From Phycisphaerales bacterium UBA7812 (GTDB lineage Bacteria > Planctomycetota > Phycisphaerae > Phycisphaerales > UBA1924), in contig DLBY01000052.1 in NCBI GenBank assembly GCA_002480345.1, forward strand, positions 1-8,941: a stretch of DNA of 8,941 nt. Reading direction: 5' to 3'. Of this stretch, positions 6,423 through 8,941 are shown piece after piece. The translations under genes and the position numbers were made by a program. Below the pieces are notes generated by a model. That model did no database searches. It had not been told where the DNA came from and worked only from the letters and a program-made list of their open reading frames with translations. Within the stretch, counting starts at the first letter, position 1, and every line of letters starts with the position of its first letter.

Positions 6423-6953
6423 ATGGCGGACGAAGCGCAGCAGAACGCCGAGACGACCGAAGAGAGCAAGAAGAAGGGCAACCCGCTGATCCTGGTCGGC
6501 GTTGTCGGCGTGCTCATGCTGCTCGAAGCAGTGGGGGTCTACGCGCTGGTGACGATGACGGGCCCGAAGCACAGCGAGGCGTCGGTCGAGATCGACGGGG
6601 ATGTGGATGAGTCTGAGCGGATCGTCGAGCTGCTGCTCGTCGAGGACCGGTTCATCAACATCTCGACGGGGCGTGTCTGGCAGTGGGCTGCGACGATCCA
6701 CCTCAAGCTGAAGAACAAGAACCTCGAGAAGGTGCAGGCCGAACTCGAGAAGCGGCAGGCGGAGATCAGCGAGGGGGTGGCGGAGATCATCGCGGGGGCG
6801 AGCGACCGGCACCTCCGCGAGCCCAACCGGGAGACGGTCAAGCGGCAGATCAACGCCTTCGTGCAGGACATCTTCGGGACCGACGCGGAAGGGGAGCCCC
6901 GGATCGAGCGGATCGTGATCTCGCGATGGCTCCCGTCCCCGCTGGATTTCTGA
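6423..6953 (+). CDS. fliL: Flagellar basal body-associated protein FliL
   Basis: FliL is a single-pass inner-membrane protein that forms rings around the stator and supports its engagement and torque. The 176-residue product has a charged cytoplasmic start (residues 1-19), one membrane segment (about 21-45, 'PLILVGVVGVLMLLEAVGVY') and a periplasmic domain. This domain keeps the family pattern: a central strand ('WAATIHLKLKNK'), a long helix 'LEKVQAELEKRQAEISEGVA', then 'NRETVKRQINAFVQDIF' and the closing strand 'PRIERIVISRWL'. The family has low identity overall, so the call leans on this layout and on position directly after motB. GGAGGG at 6410-6415 lies 7 nt before the ATG, 19 nt after motB ends. 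A terminator-like hairpin follows 6 nt after the stop. Confidence 0.9.
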   Translation: MADEAQQNAETTEESKKKGNPLILVGVVGVLMLLEAVGVYALVTMTGPKHSEASVEIDGDVDESERIVELLLVEDRFINISTGRVWQWAATIHLKLKNKNLEKVQAELEKRQAEISEGVAEIIAGASDRHLREPNRETVKRQINAFVQDIFGTDAEGEPRIERIVISRWLPSPLDF

Positions 6954-6959
6954 TCCTGG

Positions 6960-6980
6960 ACGGGGCCTCGGCCCTGTTTT
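6960..6980 (+). terminator. Possible rho-independent terminator after fliL
   Basis: A 7-bp stem (6960-6966 paired with 6971-6977, including one G-T pair) with a CTCG tetraloop is followed at once by a TTTT run (6977-6980, its first T closing the stem). It starts 6 nt after the fliL stop. The stem is GC-rich but short and the T-tract is only four long, so partial rather than full termination is plausible. It lies exactly where the operon's spacing opens up before fliN. Confidence 0.4.
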
Positions 6981-7128
6981 CGGCAATTCCTGCGCGTCCC
7001 TGGGCGGCGGGGCGCGGCCCGTGCGCGGGATCGGGCATTCTTTGTGCGTCGTTCTGATCCCGACGCGGGGGGGCTGCCGATATGCCTTGCTGATCCGCCG
7101 CGCGGCCGGACGCCGCGTGCAGTTGGGC
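6981..7128 (+). other. fliL-fliN intergenic region; usual site of fliM, no gene seen
   Basis: This is most of a 188-nt gap between fliL and fliN. In related operon layouts fliM lies here. None of the three forward frames shows a FliM-like segment, so there is no visible remnant. The region is patchily less GC-rich (around 7035-7060 and 7076-7092), as a promoter could be. However, the best candidates (GCCGATAT at 7076-7083, TTGCT at 7087-7091) lack correctly spaced partner elements. A promoter for fliN-fliO-fliP here is possible but unproven. Confidence 0.3.
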
Positions 7129-7141
7129 AGGAGGCCCCGCG

Positions 7142-7828
7142 ATGAGCGACGAAGACCAGGGCGCGATCCCCCCCGAGAACGAGCAACCCACCCCGGAGAG
7201 CGAGGCGGCGCCTGTCGAGGACGCGGCGGACGAGCCCGCTCCCGATGTCGAGCCTGCGTCCGAACCGACGGGATCGAACGAAGCGGAGGCCCCGGGCGGG
7301 GGCGATGACGCACCCGAGGTCAGCCCAGATGCGGCGGCGGCGTTGGCGGCGGCGCAGGCCGCGGTCGCGGACGCGCTGGGCGGTGACCTGAGCGGGGGGG
7401 ATGCCGACGCGGTCGACGCGGCGCAGGAAACCGCGGAAGCGACGGGCGAGGAGCTCGAGGCGATGATGGCGGCCGCGATCGAGGCGGAGAAGAACGGATC
7501 GGGCGACTCGTCCGGTGCGGCGCCGTTCGCGATGCCCGAGTTCTCTCCCGCGGGCCTTCCCGCTGACAGCGCCGAGATGCAGCTGCTGGGAGATGTGAAT
7601 GTCGATGTGCGGATCGAGCTCGGTCGCACGCGGATGCTCGTCGAGGATGTGCTGCGTCTGGGCGCTGGCGCGGTCGTCGAGCTCGAGAAGCTCGCGGGCG
7701 ATCCGGTGGATGTGTATGTGAACGGGCGGCATGTCGCGAAGGGCGAGGTGCTCGTGCTCAACGAGTCGTTCTGCGTCCGTGTCAACGAGGTGCTCGAGCC
7801 CGTGAGCGGTGAGAAGCAGGGCGAGTAG
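7142..7828 (+). CDS. fliN: Flagellar motor switch protein FliN with long acidic N-terminal extension
   Basis: FliN forms the lower part of the C-ring, the rotor switch complex, and helps dock the export ATPase complex. The C-terminal 80 or so residues (about 146-219) are a clear SpoA/FliMN_C domain: 'MQLLGDVNVDVRIELGRTRM', then 'VLRLGAGAVVELEKLAGDPV', then 'VYVNGRHVAKGEVLVLNESF'. The closing 'FCVRV' replaces the usual 'FGVRI'. The first 145 residues are acidic and Ala/Pro/Glu/Gly-rich, making the protein 228 residues against about 100-140 for a typical FliN. There is no CheC-like phosphatase domain, so it is not a full FliY. Residues 100-109 (ATGEELEAMM) resemble the LSQ.EIDALL peptide by which FliM and FliY bind CheY-P. 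AGGAGG at 7129-7134 lies 7 nt before the ATG. The gene follows fliL with no fliM between. Confidence 0.93.
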   Translation: MSDEDQGAIPPENEQPTPESEAAPVEDAADEPAPDVEPASEPTGSNEAEAPGGGDDAPEVSPDAAAALAAAQAAVADALGGDLSGGDADAVDAAQETAEATGEELEAMMAAAIEAEKNGSGDSSGAAPFAMPEFSPAGLPADSAEMQLLGDVNVDVRIELGRTRMLVEDVLRLGAGAVVELEKLAGDPVDVYVNGRHVAKGEVLVLNESFCVRVNEVLEPVSGEKQGE

Positions 7829-7841
7829 TCAGAGAAGACAG

Positions 7842-7863
7842 GGCAGGGGAGGATCCCTTTGCC
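7842..7863 (+). other. Hairpin in the fliN-fliO gap
   Basis: GGCAGGGGA (7842-7850) can pair with TCCCTTTGCC (7854-7863) across a GGA loop, with one bulged T and one G-T pair, giving about nine base pairs. It starts 13 nt after the fliN stop and is not followed by a T-tract. It may act on message stability or hold back fliO translation. The GGGGAGG inside it (7846-7852) looks like a ribosome binding site, but no suitable start codon in the fliO frame follows it at proper distance. Confidence 0.4.
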
Positions 7864-7913
7864 TCTCGCGGCGGACGATCACGGGCCGCGGGGAACCGAG
7901 CCGGGACGGCGAG

Positions 7914-8603
7914 ATGCGGAGCGTCTTTGGGAGTCATGGGAGCCGGATCGCGTTCGCGTGGGCGGTCGCCGCGTTCGCGTCGCGCGCGTGCGCCTCGGGC
8001 GATCCTGAATCGACCCCGCTGGGCGCGCCCGTCGAATCGCTCCCGATCGGCGCCCCGGGTGGGGGCGGGTCGGACGCGTTCTCGCTGGCGGGGTATCTGC
8101 AGACGCTGTTTGCGCTCGCGCTGGTGCTGGGGCTGATGCTCGTCCTGGCGGCGGCGTTCAAGCGCTTCGCGCGGGCGCGCGGCGGGCTCGCGGGCGGGCT
8201 GGGGCCTGGCGGGCCCTCGCCCTCGGGCGTGCTCGAGATCCTGGGGCGCTACCCGCTGGGCGGGGGGCGGTCGCTCGTGCTGCTGCGGTTCGATCGGCGC
8301 GTGCTGCTGATGCACCAGAGCAGCGGGCGGAAGAACGCGGGCATGACGACCCTCAGCGAGGTGACGGACGCGGAAGAGGTCGCCTCGATCATGATGAAGA
8401 CCAGGCAGCCCGAGGACGAGCGGGCGCAGGGCAGCTTCCGCGAGGCGATCCGCCGGATGGAGCGCGGCTTCGAGGAGGCGAACCCGGAGCGAAACGACGA
8501 CGACAGCCCCCAGCGGCAGCTCGACCTGCTGGTGAGCGATACGGGGACGCAGCCCGCGTCGGCGATCCGCAGCCGCCTCCGGGCGTGGACGGGGGTGTCG
8601 TGA
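7914..8603 (+). CDS. fliO: Flagellar biosynthetic protein FliO
   Basis: FliO is a small inner-membrane protein that helps FliP assemble into the export gate. Starting at the ATG at 7914 the product has 229 residues. It opens with a likely signal peptide: Arg11, a hydrophobic run 'IAFAWAVAAF', and an A-C-A cleavage site at residues 25-27. A Pro/Gly-rich periplasmic stretch follows, then a membrane segment (about 59-82, 'LQTLFALALVLGLMLVLAAA'), a basic stop-transfer 'KRFARAR', and the FliO core (about 105-165). The core has 'VLEILGRYPLGGGRSLVLL' and 'RRVLLMHQ', matching the family's 'v..r..lgp.rsl.lv.v..r..llg'. About 60 charged residues follow. A GTG at 7809 would extend the frame upstream into fliN, but it would bury the signal peptide behind 35 Arg-rich residues; GGGA at 7903-7906, 7 nt before the ATG, supports the later start. 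The gene overlaps fliP by one base. Confidence 0.88.
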   Translation: MRSVFGSHGSRIAFAWAVAAFASRACASGDPESTPLGAPVESLPIGAPGGGGSDAFSLAGYLQTLFALALVLGLMLVLAAAFKRFARARGGLAGGLGPGGPSPSGVLEILGRYPLGGGRSLVLLRFDRRVLLMHQSSGRKNAGMTTLSEVTDAEEVASIMMKTRQPEDERAQGSFREAIRRMERGFEEANPERNDDDSPQRQLDLLVSDTGTQPASAIRSRLRAWTGVS

Positions 8604-8941
8604 TGGGGCGGCTCGCGGTCCTCGTGCTGCTGCTGTTCGCGCTGATGGCGCCGGTCGGGGTCAGCCGCGCGGCGCCGATGGGCCCGCCCGCGCCGGGGGA
8701 GGTCCAGGATCTGCCCGACCTGCGTGGGTTGGTCCCCGATATCACGCGTCCCAATCCGCTCTCGGTGCTCGGGGACGCGGCGAGCCTCTTCGCGGGCGGG
8801 GATCTTGTGCCGGGGTCGTCGGCCGCCGGACCTGTTGCGGCGAGCGGGCAGACCTCGGACACGCGGGAGGGGTTCAGTGTCGCGCTGAGCATCATGATCC
8901 TCCTGACGGTGATCACATTGGTCCCGTCGATCATGATCATG
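8603..8941 (+). CDS. fliP: Flagellar export gate protein FliP (N-terminal part; 3' end outside window)
   Basis: The ATG at 8603-8605 shares one base with the fliO stop (TGATG), so translation is probably coupled. The frame is open to the right edge, giving 113 residues. It begins with a signal peptide (residues 1-23: 'MGRLAVLVLLLFALMAPVGV', then S-R-A as the likely cleavage site), as FliP of enteric bacteria also has. At about residues 95-113 the conserved first membrane segment of FliP begins ('LSIMILLTVITLVPSIMIM', compare the family's 'l.i...lT.l...P...l.mTsF.Ri'). Between the two lies a stretch of about 70 Pro/Gly/Ala-rich residues, apparently longer than the short periplasmic segment of enteric FliP. 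FliP makes up most of the FliPQR export gate. The call rests on this membrane segment plus position after fliO. Confidence 0.9.
   Translation, partial: MGRLAVLVLLLFALMAPVGVSRAAPMGPPAPGEVQDLPDLRGLVPDITRPNPLSVLGDAASLFAGGDLVPGSSAAGPVAASGQTSDTREGFSVALSIMILLTVITLVPSIMIM

Noticed and set aside
7076..7091. GCCGATAT and TTGCT resembling sigma-28 -10 and sigma-54 -12 elements upstream of fliN
   Set aside because: The partner elements are absent or wrongly spaced (TGCC instead of TGGC, and one base too far for sigma-54; no TAAA for sigma-28).
7142..7828. FliN as a full FliY (with CheC-like phosphatase domain)
   Set aside because: The 145-residue N-terminal part is low-complexity and acidic and lacks CheC-type motifs; only the C-terminal SpoA domain is folded.
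7809..7913. Upstream GTG start for fliO at 7809
   Set aside because: It would overlap fliN by 20 nt and put 35 Arg-rich residues before an evident signal peptide; the ATG at 7914 has a plausible ribosome binding site.

Overview
The window is a high-GC (roughly 70% by eye), single-strand block of flagellar genes, all on the + strand. In order they are: C-terminus of a YlxF/MotE-like MgtE_N-domain protein (cut by the left edge), fliK, flgD, a TIGR02530-type flagellar operon protein, flgE, flbD (swrD-like), motA, motB, fliL, fliN, fliO, and the N-terminus of fliP (cut by the right edge). No tRNA, rRNA, mobile element, CRISPR array or phage gene is visible.

Organism: the order flgD - TIGR02530 protein - flgE - flbD - motA - motB - fliL - (fliM) - fliN - fliO - fliP is the arrangement known from spirochaetes and many Firmicutes, and is unlike the enteric layout. 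Combined with the very high GC and strong G/C third-position bias, this suggests a bacterium outside the Proteobacteria. A planctomycete of the Phycisphaerae type is my best guess, but that is inference and cannot be proved from this window.

Layout: positions 1-2659 hold the hook-assembly set: a YlxF-like protein, the hook-length ruler FliK, the hook cap FlgD and the small TIGR02530 protein. Positions 2730-4451 encode an enlarged hook protein, FlgE. Positions 4483-6953 hold the torque module: FlbD/SwrD, stator MotA/MotB, and FliL. Positions 7142-8941 start the switch and export module: FliN (C-ring), then FliO and FliP (export gate). Most genes have a clear GGAGG-type ribosome binding site, and several overlap by 1-4 nt, as expected for one or a few long transcripts. 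Four gaps of about 85-190 nt break the compactness (fliK/flgD, flbD/motA, fliL/fliN, fliN/fliO). Three of them carry a hairpin just after the upstream stop codon.

How the genes work together: FlgD caps the growing hook while FlgE subunits polymerise under it, and FliK measures hook length and switches export specificity. MotA/MotB form the ion-driven stator, with FliL and FlbD/SwrD tuning it. FliN belongs to the C-ring that the stator turns. FliO helps assemble the FliP-based export gate.

What stands out: (1) fliM is missing from its usual place between fliL and fliN. The site is occupied by a 188-nt gap with a terminator-like hairpin, and FliN carries a long N-terminal extension with a segment resembling the FliM/FliY CheY-binding peptide. 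(2) MotB has Trp where the OmpA-like peptidoglycan-binding fold normally has the Asp of 'GHTD'. (3) fliK appears to start at TTG just downstream of an overlapping 23-codon ORF. (4) FlgD lacks its Ig-like domain and ends in an Asp/Gly-rich tail. I see no wholly new system; this is a recognisable flagellar operon with lineage-specific changes.
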